A DNA stretch of 14,916 nt from Novosphingopyxis sp038234155 (GTDB lineage Bacteria > Pseudomonadota > Alphaproteobacteria > Sphingomonadales > Sphingomonadaceae). The stretch lies in contig JBBSUT010000052.1 in the NCBI GenBank assembly GCA_038234155.1, positions 1-14,916 on the forward strand, in the 5' to 3' direction. Under the pieces are notes generated by a model. The model was not told the origin of the DNA. It worked only from the letters and a program-made list of their open reading frames with translations, and made no database searches. Of this stretch, positions 1-7,040 are shown piece after piece; within the stretch, counting starts at the first letter, position 1, and each line of letters opens with the position of its first letter. The translations under genes and the position numbers were made by a program.

Positions 1-1262
1 CGCAGGAAATCTGGCGGCGGATGGAAGCGCGCGGCGATCTGTATCGGGATCGCTACGAAGGCTGGTACTCGGTGCGCGACGAAGCTTATTATACCGAAGG
101 TGAATTGGTCGATGGCGAGGGCGAGACCAAGCTGTCTCCGCACGGAACGCCGGTCGAGTGGACGGTCGAGGAAAGCTGGTTTTTCCGCCTCTCGGCCTAT
201 CAGGAAAAGTTGCTCGCACTCTACGCCGACCATCCTGAATTCATCCAGCCGGACAGTCGCCGCAACGAAGTGATCCGCTTTGCGGAGGGCGGACTTAACG
301 ATCTCAGCATTTCCCGCACCAGTTTCGATTGGGGGGTCAAGGTGCCGGGCGATCCGGCCCATGTCATGTATGTGTGGATCGATGCACTCACCAATTATCT
401 GAGCGGGCTCGGTTTTCCTGACGATACCGACGGTCTGGTCGGCAAATACTGGCCGGCGGATGTCCATCTGATCGGCAAGGATATTGTGCGTTTCCACGCG
501 GTCTACTGGCCTGCGTTCCTGTTGAGCGCTGGCATTGCCTTGCCCAAACAGGTGAATGCCCATGGTTTCATCCTGAACCGCGGGCAGAAGGAATCGAAAT
601 CGCTCGGTAATGTGACCGATCCGATTGCACTCGTGGACCGCCTTGGTGCGGACGCCATTCGGTATTTCCTGATGCGCGACGTCAGCTTCGGGCAGGACGG
701 CAGCATCTCTGAAGAGGCAATTGTTACGCGCGCCAATGCCGATCTGTCGAACAGCTTCGGCAATCTGGCGCAGCGCGCGCTGTCCATGATCCACAAAAAC
801 CTGGATGGCGTGCTGTCCAGCGATTGGATCCCGAGCCAGGCCGACACCGATCTGCAGGCGCTGGTCGATACCGCCTGCGGCGCCGAACTACCGGTCGCAT
901 TCGAACGGTTTGCTTTCTCCCAAGGGATCGAAGCGTGGATCCGCGCCGTTTTTGCCTGCAATCAATATGTCGACGAACAGGCCCCCTGGGCGCTGAAGAA
1001 GACCGATTCGGCGCGGATGACAGCAGTGCTAAACCAGCTGTTCATCTGTATCCGCACGCTGGCCATTGCCATAGCACCGGTCATTCCGGACGGTGCGGAC
1101 AAACTCCTCACCCAGATGGGCGTGGACGCCCGCCAATGGACGGACATGAACGCTGGGAATGTCTGGTTCGAGGAGCGCGTGCGAACGGGCGAACCGCTCG
1201 ACAAGCCTATAGGCATTTTTCCGAGACTGGAGCTGGAGGAAACCGCCGATGCTGGTCGATAG
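1..1262 (+). CDS. metG: Methionyl-tRNA synthetase, 3' part (5' end outside window)
   Basis: Charges tRNA-Met with methionine in the cytoplasm. The reading frame is open from base 3 and enters mid-protein: the first residues seen, QEIWRR followed by MEARGDLY and then GWYSVRDEAYY, match the region after the HIGH motif. Roughly 100 N-terminal residues, including HIGH, therefore lie upstream. About 419 residues are visible. The connective peptide has no cysteine pairs, so this looks like the zinc-free form. The catalytic loop reads KESKS (588-602) followed by LGN, where the family signature is KMSKS. The anticodon-binding helical domain follows, with SFGNLAQR and the later APWAL segment. The protein ends soon after it, without the C-terminal EMAP/Trbp111-type tRNA-binding domain, as in the ~520-residue class. 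The stop overlaps the tatD start by 14 nt. The M at base 21 is internal, not the start. Confidence 0.96.
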   Translation, partial: QEIWRRMEARGDLYRDRYEGWYSVRDEAYYTEGELVDGEGETKLSPHGTPVEWTVEESWFFRLSAYQEKLLALYADHPEFIQPDSRRNEVIRFAEGGLNDLSISRTSFDWGVKVPGDPAHVMYVWIDALTNYLSGLGFPDDTDGLVGKYWPADVHLIGKDIVRFHAVYWPAFLLSAGIALPKQVNAHGFILNRGQKESKSLGNVTDPIALVDRLGADAIRYFLMRDVSFGQDGSISEEAIVTRANADLSNSFGNLAQRALSMIHKNLDGVLSSDWIPSQADTDLQALVDTACGAELPVAFERFAFSQGIEAWIRAVFACNQYVDEQAPWALKKTDSARMTAVLNQLFICIRTLAIAIAPVIPDGADKLLTQMGVDARQWTDMNAGNVWFEERVRTGEPLDKPIGIFPRLELEETADAGR

Positions 1263-2025
1263 CCACTGCCACCTGAATTACGAGGGGCTGTTCGATCGCC
1301 AGGCCGACGTGCTGGCAGCGGCGCGGGCACGCGGGGTGACAGCGATGCTCAACATATCGACGCGCGAGAGCGAATGGGACGCCGTGGTCGCAACCGCCGA
1401 CCGTGAGCCGGATGTCTGGGCCTCGATTGGCATCCATCCCCATGAAGCAGATGCGCATCCGCAGATGGATACAGCCAAATTGGTCGCGCAGGCCGATCGC
1501 CCGCGCGTGATTGGCATCGGCGAAAGCGGACTGGATTATTATTACGACCACAGCGACCGCGATCAGCAGCGTCGCGGATTTCGCGCGCATATCGCCGCGG
1601 CACGGGAAACCGATCTGCCGCTTATCGTGCACACGCGTGAGGCCGAGGACGATACTTTTGCCATATTGTCGGAGGAGATGGGGAAGGATGCTTATCCCGC
1701 GCTGATCCACTGCTTCACCGCCAGTGCAGATTTCGCCCACAAGGTGCTCGATCTGGGCCTTTATATTTCGATTTCCGGCATCGTCACGTTCAAGAATGCC
1801 AAGGCGTTGAAGGCGGTGGCGGCGGATATACCCGCAGACCGCTTGCTCGTAGAAACCGACAGTCCATTTCTGGCGCCGGTGCCGCATCGCGGAAGGCCGT
1901 GCGAGCCGGCGTTCGTGGTCGATACCGCAGCGTATATTGCCGAGTTACGCGGCGTGTCACTGGAACAGCTTGCAGCAGCAACCTCGGATAATTTCTATCG
2001 TCTGTTTTCCAAGGCGCAGCGATGA
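1249..2025 (+). CDS. tatD: TatD-family metal-dependent hydrolase (DNase)
   Basis: Amidohydrolase-fold metal-dependent nuclease of the TatD/YcfH family, proposed to act in DNA turnover and repair; the true substrate in this organism cannot be read from sequence. The 258-residue length is normal for the family. The metal-site residues are all visible: DSHCHL with H6 and H8, E92 in GIGESGLDYYY, H128 in IVHTRE, H154 in LIHCFT, and D204 in VETDSPFLAP. The start is well supported: a strong Shine-Dalgarno (GGAGGA, 1235-1240) lies 8 nt before ATG, inside the end of metG. The metG-tatD pairing is common in proteobacteria, and the 14-nt overlap implies co-transcription. The stop overlaps the next start as ATGA. 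Confidence 0.95.
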   Translation: MLVDSHCHLNYEGLFDRQADVLAAARARGVTAMLNISTRESEWDAVVATADREPDVWASIGIHPHEADAHPQMDTAKLVAQADRPRVIGIGESGLDYYYDHSDRDQQRRGFRAHIAAARETDLPLIVHTREAEDDTFAILSEEMGKDAYPALIHCFTASADFAHKVLDLGLYISISGIVTFKNAKALKAVAADIPADRLLVETDSPFLAPVPHRGRPCEPAFVVDTAAYIAELRGVSLEQLAAATSDNFYRLFSKAQR

Positions 2026-2789
2026 AAGTGCGCATTCTGGGTTGCGGCACGAGTTCCGGCGTGCCGCGTATTGGCAATGATTGGGGCGATTGCGATCCCG
2101 ACTACCCGAAGAACCGCCGACGCCGCGCCTCAATTCTTTTGGAGCACGAGCAACGGCGCATTCTCGTAGACACCGGTCCGGACCTGCGGGAACAATTGCT
2201 CGACGCGCGGGTCGCGACGCTCGATGCCGTTCTGTGGACGCACGAACATGCCGATCATTGTCATGGGATCGATGAACTGCGTTCGGTTTATTTCAACAAT
2301 CGCGTTACCGTGCGCGGCTATGCCCGCGATCGAACACGTGACATATTGATTGATCGTTTTCCCTATGCATTCCAAGGTTTTAACAGTTACCCTGCCTACG
2401 CGGTGGTCGATCCACTTGATGACGACATCGACATCGCCGGTTTCCGCGTGCGGACGGTCGATCTGCCGCATGGCCCGATCAGTTCTGCCGGCATGCGGTT
2501 CGATGTTGATGGAACGTCGATTGCATATTGCACCGATTTCAATGAGTTGACGCCTGAGGGCGCAAAATTGTTCAAGGGGGTCGATCTCTGGATCGTCGAT
2601 TGCCTGCGGCGTCGGCCGCATCCCACGCACGCCCATCTCGACCAGGTGCTTGGCTGGATCCGCAAGCTGGAACCCAGGCACGCCGTCCTGACGCATCTCG
2701 ATCAATCGATGGACTATCTGTCCTTGCTGGCCGAACTGCCGGAACATGTCGAACCGGCCTACGACGGCTTGGAAATTACGCTTACATGA
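2022..2789 (+). CDS. PhnP-like metallo-beta-lactamase-fold hydrolase
   Basis: Metal-dependent hydrolase with the metallo-beta-lactamase fold, closest to the PhnP/COG1235 group, whose characterised member is a cyclic phosphodiesterase of phosphonate breakdown. No phosphonate genes are nearby, so the substrate here is unknown. In the 255 residues one sees the N-terminal LGCGTSSGVP glycine-rich strand, LVDTGPDLR, the metal motif THEHADH (73-79), and further likely ligands H150 (LPHGP), D172 (YCTDF) and H225 (LTHLDQSMDY). The ATG overlaps the tatD stop (ATGA), implying translational coupling. Placement directly after tatD is a common alphaproteobacterial arrangement. It need not function with its neighbours. 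Confidence 0.88.
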   Translation: MKVRILGCGTSSGVPRIGNDWGDCDPDYPKNRRRRASILLEHEQRRILVDTGPDLREQLLDARVATLDAVLWTHEHADHCHGIDELRSVYFNNRVTVRGYARDRTRDILIDRFPYAFQGFNSYPAYAVVDPLDDDIDIAGFRVRTVDLPHGPISSAGMRFDVDGTSIAYCTDFNELTPEGAKLFKGVDLWIVDCLRRRPHPTHAHLDQVLGWIRKLEPRHAVLTHLDQSMDYLSLLAELPEHVEPAYDGLEITLT

Positions 2790-2962
2790 GCGGCGGTTTG
2801 GGCGTTCAGATGATTTGGGCTGTCGGCATTCTGGTGCTGTGCATCAGCGCATTGGCGGCACGCCGGGTGCCGATGAAGGGCGCCGTGCGTATCGGTATGA
2901 TCTGGATCGCAATCTTCGTCGTCGTTTACATCGTCATCCGTGCGGTCTACGGTTTAACATAA
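2786..2962 (+). CDS. Small two-helix membrane protein, 58 aa
   Basis: Start ATG overlaps the stop of the preceding hydrolase gene (ATGA at 2786-2789), which is the main reason to accept this short ORF. The 58-residue product has two hydrophobic stretches, about residues 8-25 and 36-54. They are separated by a basic turn (ARRVPMKGAVR), giving a hairpin in the inner membrane with the positive loop probably cytoplasmic. There is no catalytic motif. From memory, the helix-ARR-helix pattern resembles the membrane anchor at the N-terminus of TIGR02281-type retroviral-like aspartic proteases of alphaproteobacteria, but no protease domain follows here. Function unknown. An 18-nt gap separates it from mazG, so it is probably in the same transcript. 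Confidence 0.7.
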   Translation: MSGGLGVQMIWAVGILVLCISALAARRVPMKGAVRIGMIWIAIFVVVYIVIRAVYGLT

Positions 2963-2980
2963 TATGTATTATCAAGCTCA

Positions 2981-3757
2981 ATGAGCAACAGCGGGCGAAC
3001 TCTTACCGATCTGGTAACCATCATGGCCAGGTTGCGCGATCCGGATGGCGGATGTGCATGGGATCTCGCGCAGGATTTTGCGAGCATCGCACCCTATACG
3101 ATCGAGGAAGCCTATGAGGTGGCCGATGCGATCGAGCGCGCGAACATGGCGGACCTGAAAGATGAACTGGGCGATCTCTTGCTGCAGGTGGTGTTTCACG
3201 CTCGCATGGCGGAGGAGGCCGGCCATTTCGCGCTGCCGCACGTCATCGATGCCATAAGCGCCAAGATGATGCGTCGGCATCCCCATATCTTTAGCCAGGA
3301 CGGACCGAACGATGGCGCAGCCGTCGAACGGCGTTGGGAAGAAATCAAGGCGGCCGAACGCGGTAATGCTGGCGCGCTGGACGGCGTGGCACGCGCCCTG
3401 CCCGCGTTGCTGCGCGCACAAAAAATACAGAAACGGGCTGCGCGCGTCGGCTTTGACTGGCCTGACGCAAGCGGCGCGCGGGCCAAGATCATCGAGGAAC
3501 TGGAGGAAGCCGACGCTGCGCCAACTGCGGCGGAAGTCGAGGAAGAAATCGGTGACCTGCTATTTTCTGTGGTCAACTACAGCCGCCATCGCGGCGTCGA
3601 CGCCGAGGTGGCCTTGAAGCGCGCTACGCAAAAGTTCGAAGCCCGTTTCGCTCATATGGAACGGTCTCATGAGGGTGAACTCGCGGGCCTTTCCGATAGC
3701 GAGCTGGAGCGGCTATGGGCAGCCGCCAAACAGGATCAATCTTCGGCCGCCTCGTGA
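2981..3757 (+). CDS. mazG: Nucleoside triphosphate pyrophosphohydrolase MazG
   Basis: Housecleaning enzyme that hydrolyses NTPs/dNTPs to NMP and pyrophosphate; in E. coli it also lowers ppGpp under starvation. The 258 residues match the two-domain form. The N-terminal MazG domain has CAWD (25-28), the metal motif EEAYE (42-46) and DELGD (61-65). The second domain has EELEEAD (172-178) and EEEIGD (187-192). The usual CPWD signature reads CAWD here. No clear Shine-Dalgarno precedes ATG 2981. A second ATG 14 codons later (MARLRDP) is possible, but the family normally has a short helix before it, so the upstream start is preferred. The 3' end overlaps the convergent hflX by 22 nt. Confidence 0.95.
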   Translation: MSNSGRTLTDLVTIMARLRDPDGGCAWDLAQDFASIAPYTIEEAYEVADAIERANMADLKDELGDLLLQVVFHARMAEEAGHFALPHVIDAISAKMMRRHPHIFSQDGPNDGAAVERRWEEIKAAERGNAGALDGVARALPALLRAQKIQKRAARVGFDWPDASGARAKIIEELEEADAAPTAAEVEEEIGDLLFSVVNYSRHRGVDAEVALKRATQKFEARFAHMERSHEGELAGLSDSELERLWAAAKQDQSSAAS

Positions 3758-5061
3758 TCGAAGCGCCGGAAACGGCCCCAGTTCCGTTCGGACATGCGCA
3801 CGTCCACGATCATCGCGTCGCCGTGCTGCGCCTGATCCAGCACGCGGCCATTTTCGTGCAACCATGCCAGCAAACGTCCATCACCAAGCGGGAGGCTGAT
3901 CTGACGGTCGATGTCGCGTGCGGTCAACTGGCGCGCGAGCGTCTCGGTCATCTGCTCGACGCCGGTCCCGGTGACCGCCGATATCAGAACCACATCTGCA
4001 GCGTGGCAGGCCAGGTCCCGGCACTCTGCCAGCCGCTCGGGTGACAACGAATCAATCTTGTTCCAGACCTCGATAATCGGAATAGGGTCTTCCTCCCCTT
4101 CCCCGTTGACCCCGAGATCGCGCAGGATCGCAACAACATCGTCGCGCTGCCCGTCGCTTTCGTCATGCGCGATATCGCGGACATGAACGATAAGATCTGC
4201 GGCGGTCACCTCTTCCAGTGTCGCGCGAAACGCGGCGATCAGTTCGGTCGGGAGATCGGAGACGAAGCCCACCGTATCGGAGAGGATCGCCTTGTCCAGA
4301 CCAGGCAGCGCTACCTGGCGCATGGTAGGGTCCAGCGTTGCGAACAGAAGATCTTCGGCCATGACGTCACTGTCGGTGAGTCGGTTGAAAAGCGTGGACT
4401 TTCCGGCATTGGTATACCCCACCAGTGCGATGACCGGCCATGGTGCGCGTTGCCGCCGATCCCGGTGAAGCGTACGCGTACGGCGGACATCCTCCAATTC
4501 TCTGCGCAGCTTTGCCATGCGATCACGGATCAGCCGACGATCGGCCTCGATCTGCGTCTCGCCTGGCCCGCCGAGAAAGCCGAAACCGCCCCGCTGCCGC
4601 TCGAGATGGGTCCAACTGCGCACCAACCTGCCCGCCTGATAGTCCAGATGGGCGAGCTCAACCTGCAACCGTCCCTCCGCCGTTGCGGCGCGCTCACCGA
4701 AGATCTCGAGGATTAACCCGGTACGGTCGATCACTTTGACGCCGACCTTGTCCTCCAAATTGCGCTGCTGGATCGCACTGAGTTGCGCATCGACGATGAG
4801 CAGTTCCGCTTCATGCTCCTCCAGCAGAGAAGCGATCTCGTCCACCTGCCCGCCGCCCAACAGGGTTGCAGCACGCGGCGCGCGGACGCGGTAAAAGCGT
4901 GAGGAGACGACATTAAGTCCGATCGCCGCTGCGAGACCCCTGCCTTCCTCCAGACGCGCACCGACATCAAACCTGCTGTCCCGATCGATCTGCGGAAGAA
5001 CCAGTACGGTCCGGGCACCGCGCGCGAATTCGTCTTCGCGGTCTAGCGAGAAGCCGCTCAA
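3736..5061 (-). CDS. hflX: GTPase HflX (ribosome-associated)
   Basis: Translational GTPase that binds the large ribosomal subunit and, in E. coli, splits stalled ribosomes after heat stress. The 441 residues comprise the N-terminal HflX domain with the glycine-rich LLGGGQVDEI region (about 67-76), the family signature GPGETQIEADRRLIRDR (166-182), then the G domain. In the latter are G1 GYTNAGKS (215-222), G2 region ATLDPT (241-246), G3 DTVGF (262-266), G4 NKID (334-337) and G5-like SAVTG (361-365). The start is TTG at 5061-5059, overlapping the hfq stop as TTGA. No in-frame ATG lies nearby and the N-terminus aligns with the family, so translation is probably coupled to hfq. The hfq-hflX order is the same as in E. 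coli. Confidence 0.95.
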   Translation of the reverse strand: MSGFSLDREDEFARGARTVLVLPQIDRDSRFDVGARLEEGRGLAAAIGLNVVSSRFYRVRAPRAATLLGGGQVDEIASLLEEHEAELLIVDAQLSAIQQRNLEDKVGVKVIDRTGLILEIFGERAATAEGRLQVELAHLDYQAGRLVRSWTHLERQRGGFGFLGGPGETQIEADRRLIRDRMAKLRRELEDVRRTRTLHRDRRQRAPWPVIALVGYTNAGKSTLFNRLTDSDVMAEDLLFATLDPTMRQVALPGLDKAILSDTVGFVSDLPTELIAAFRATLEEVTAADLIVHVRDIAHDESDGQRDDVVAILRDLGVNGEGEEDPIPIIEVWNKIDSLSPERLAECRDLACHAADVVLISAVTGTGVEQMTETLARQLTARDIDRQISLPLGDGRLLAWLHENGRVLDQAQHGDAMIVDVRMSERNWGRFRRFDHEAAED

Positions 5062-5555
5062 TCTTCTTCCTCTTCATCATCGCGGTTATAGTCCGCCAGG
5101 CTAATCGGCTGCAGCGGTTGTACGGTTGAAATGGCATGTTTGTAGACGAGCTGGCTCATGCTCTCGCGCTCCAGCAGCAGCGAGAACAGATCATAGGCGC
5201 GCACCGTCCCTTGCAGCATGACGCCATTGACGAGGAACATGGTCACCGGTTCCTTGGTGTCGCGCACGGCATGGAGGAATACTTCTTGCAGCACGCCCTT
5301 TTTGGGTTCCTTGCGCGCCATCATGTCATCAAATGGAGCCAATGCCACTGGTTCTGACGCCATGACGGTTGATATCGCATGTTTGTAGACAAGCTGCGCT
5401 TGACCATCGCGGCGCAGTAGCACCGAAAAATTGTCGAACCAGGTTATGATGCCCTGCAGCTTTACGCCTTTGACCAGGAACATCGTAACCGGTGTTTTGG
5501 TCTTGCGAAGATCGTTCAGGAAAAGATCCTGAAGCCCGTTGCTGCGATCTGCCAT
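5058..5555 (-). CDS. hfq: Tandem-domain Hfq (two Sm modules in one chain)
   Basis: RNA chaperone that pairs small RNAs with mRNAs. The 165-residue product carries two full Hfq modules, about residues 7-67 and 86-148, offset by exactly 81 residues, with 36 of 57 core positions identical by my hand count. Each has the Sm1 strand region (VTMFLV..GV.LQG), a core F (F43, F124) and the Sm2 signature YKHAIST (57-63, 138-144). Each also keeps the proximal-face Gln (Q9, Q90) and Lys-His pair. The linker is about 68-85, and the tail ends in an acidic run (DDEEEED). Module 2 differs at rim and distal positions (RDTK versus RKTK; M113 where module 1 has K32). The start is set by GGGGGAA 7 nt upstream; longer in-frame starts would run into ntrX. 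Normal Hfq has a single module. Three such chains could form a six-module ring (inference). Confidence 0.95.
   Translation of the reverse strand: MADRSNGLQDLFLNDLRKTKTPVTMFLVKGVKLQGIITWFDNFSVLLRRDGQAQLVYKHAISTVMASEPVALAPFDDMMARKEPKKGVLQEVFLHAVRDTKEPVTMFLVNGVMLQGTVRAYDLFSLLLERESMSQLVYKHAISTVQPLQPISLADYNRDDEEEED
5125..5396. repeat. Imperfect internal duplication within hfq (281-base-scale module, 243-bp period)
   Basis: The two Sm modules are visible at DNA level. The stretches 5125-5153 and 5368-5396, which encode the YKHAISTV signature and the three residues before it, match at 26 of 29 bases including synonymous positions, with an offset of 243 bp (81 codons). Elsewhere the two modules have diverged much further in DNA sequence. 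The only other clearly similar pair of stretches encodes the PVTMFLV segment (near 5237 and 5480). Confidence 0.8.
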
Positions 5556-5652
5556 TCGATTGTTCCCCCGAATCTTGTGAGGCCGATCCCCACATGAATC
5601 CATCAGTTTCTGCTTTTCGTTGCGCCCGACCGGCGGTCCTGCCGTTCGATCG
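5556..5652 (-). promoter_or_regulatory. ntrX-hfq spacer, possible hfq promoter region
   Basis: This 97-bp gap is the largest inside the ntrY-ntrX-hfq-hflX run and could hold a separate hfq promoter. I see no convincing -35/-10 pair. A short GACC-GGTC inverted repeat occurs near 5628-5638, but it is too weak to call a terminator. Only the hfq Shine-Dalgarno is clear. Confidence 0.3.
5563..5569 (-). promoter_or_regulatory. Ribosome binding site of hfq
   Basis: On the minus strand GGGGGAA precedes ATG (5555-5553) with a 7-nt spacer. This decides the hfq start: the same frame stays open for 46 more codons upstream, into ntrX, but that extension lacks any Hfq similarity and has no comparable site. 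Confidence 0.7.
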
Positions 5653-7038
5653 TTATTCCTCGCTTTCGCCGCCCTTGCGTTCGGAAATGCCAAGCAATTT
5701 CAATTTGCGATGCAGGGCGGAGCGCTCCATGCCAATAAACGAAGCGGTGCGCGACACGTTCCCCGAGAAGCGCCGTATCTGAATGCGCAGATATTCTCTC
5801 TCAAACGTCTCGCGGGCTTCCCGCAGGGGCGATCCCATCAGGTTCGAGATCACCGTGCCTCCTCCCGCGTCCTGCCCCATTACTTCGGGCGGCAACAAGT
5901 CCAGCTCGATCCGTTCCCGCCGATCGACAGGCGAAAGGATGATCGTGCGCTCGATCACGTTGCGAAGCTGGCGGACATTGCCTGGCCATTCGCAAGCCTG
6001 CAGCGCAGCCATCGCTTCCTCGGTGACGTCCGGCGGAGCGATGCGCTGCTCGTTCGAGAAGCGCGAAACGAAATAGCGCACAAGCGAGGGGATATCCTCC
6101 CGCCTTTCCGTGAGCGGTGGCAGTTCGACCGGCACCACGTTCAGGCGATAAAACAGGTCTTCCCGAAACCGTTTGGCCTCGATCTCCTCGGCCAGATTGC
6201 GCGCGGTGGAGGCCACGAAGCGTACGTCCACCTTCACCGGGCGGCTGCCGCCCACGCGCATAAAACTCTGATCGGTCAAGACCCGCAAAATCTTGCCTTG
6301 CGTGGTCAGCGGCATGTCCGCCACCTCATCGATGAACAGCGTTCCACCATGTGCGCGTTCGAGCAGCCCGGCCTGGACCAGCTTGCCCTCCCGTTCGATA
6401 CCGAACAGCTCTTCCTCGACATGATCCGGCATCATCCGTGCGGCGCTGACGGTCAGGAAAGCCGCGGACGCTCTGGGGCTCCAGCCGTGGAGCAGGCGGG
6501 CCGCCACTTCCTTTCCAACGCCGGCGGGCCCAGTGATGAGCAGGCGGCTACCGGTGCCCGCGACGCGCTTCAACGTAGCGCGCACGTTGTTGATCGTGCT
6601 CGAATTGCCCGTCAGTTCCTCTGCCTGGCCCACCCGTTCGCGGAGGACCGCGTTTTCCTGCTTGAGCCGCTCGGTCTCGGTGGCGCGATTGACGAGATGA
6701 ATCAGCCGCTCGGCCTCAAAGGGTTTCTCGATGAAATCGATCGCTCCGAGCCCGACGGCCGCGACGGCGGTGTCGATATTGCCGTGTCCGGAAAAAACGA
6801 TCACCGGCAGATCCGGATCACGGCTCTTTACATCCTTCAGGATTTCCAGACCGTCCATTTTCGATCCACGAAGCCATACATCGAGCAGCAGGAGCGATGG
6901 CCGCCTGGCATCGATTGCGTCCAGCGCGGCATCGCTGTTTTCTGCGGTACGCGTTTCAAACCCCTCGTCCGACAATACGCCAGCCACCAGATCGCGAATG
7001 TCTTTTTCGTCGTCGACAATCAAAATATCGAGCGCCAT
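5653..7038 (-). CDS. ntrX: Response regulator NtrX (NtrC-like architecture, no GAFTGA)
   Basis: Cytoplasmic response regulator partnered with NtrY; in alphaproteobacteria NtrYX has been linked to nitrogen metabolism, redox and cell-envelope control. The 461 residues show a receiver domain (about 1-120) with acidic pair D9-D10, phosphoacceptor D53, S83 and K105. A AAA+ domain (about 143-370) has Walker A GPAGVGKE (170-177) and Walker B GGTLFIDEV (231-239), with FREDLFYRLN (291-300) in the arginine-finger region. A C-terminal FIS-type helix-turn-helix covers about 420-456. Between ELFG (210-213) and the following AGLLERA, the sigma-54-contact motif GAFTGA is absent; the region reads IEREGKLVQ. 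That is known for NtrX proteins and argues against classic sigma-54 activation. The gene follows ntrY by 2 nt. Confidence 0.93.
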   Translation of the reverse strand: MALDILIVDDEKDIRDLVAGVLSDEGFETRTAENSDAALDAIDARRPSLLLLDVWLRGSKMDGLEILKDVKSRDPDLPVIVFSGHGNIDTAVAAVGLGAIDFIEKPFEAERLIHLVNRATETERLKQENAVLRERVGQAEELTGNSSTINNVRATLKRVAGTGSRLLITGPAGVGKEVAARLLHGWSPRASAAFLTVSAARMMPDHVEEELFGIEREGKLVQAGLLERAHGGTLFIDEVADMPLTTQGKILRVLTDQSFMRVGGSRPVKVDVRFVASTARNLAEEIEAKRFREDLFYRLNVVPVELPPLTERREDIPSLVRYFVSRFSNEQRIAPPDVTEEAMAALQACEWPGNVRQLRNVIERTIILSPVDRRERIELDLLPPEVMGQDAGGGTVISNLMGSPLREARETFEREYLRIQIRRFSGNVSRTASFIGMERSALHRKLKLLGISERKGGESEE

Positions 7039-7040
7039 GA

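Noticed and set aside
4168..4179. 12-bp perfect palindrome CGCGATATCGCG
   Set aside because: Lies inside hflX coding sequence (the VRDIA segment); one such palindrome is expected by chance and there is no regulatory context.
5628..5638. GACC-GGTC inverted repeat after ntrX as a terminator
   Set aside because: Only 4 bp of stem and no T-run on the minus strand after it.
5556..5693. 46-residue N-terminal extension of Hfq
   Set aside because: It would overlap the end of ntrX, has no Hfq similarity, and a strong Shine-Dalgarno points to the ATG at 5555.
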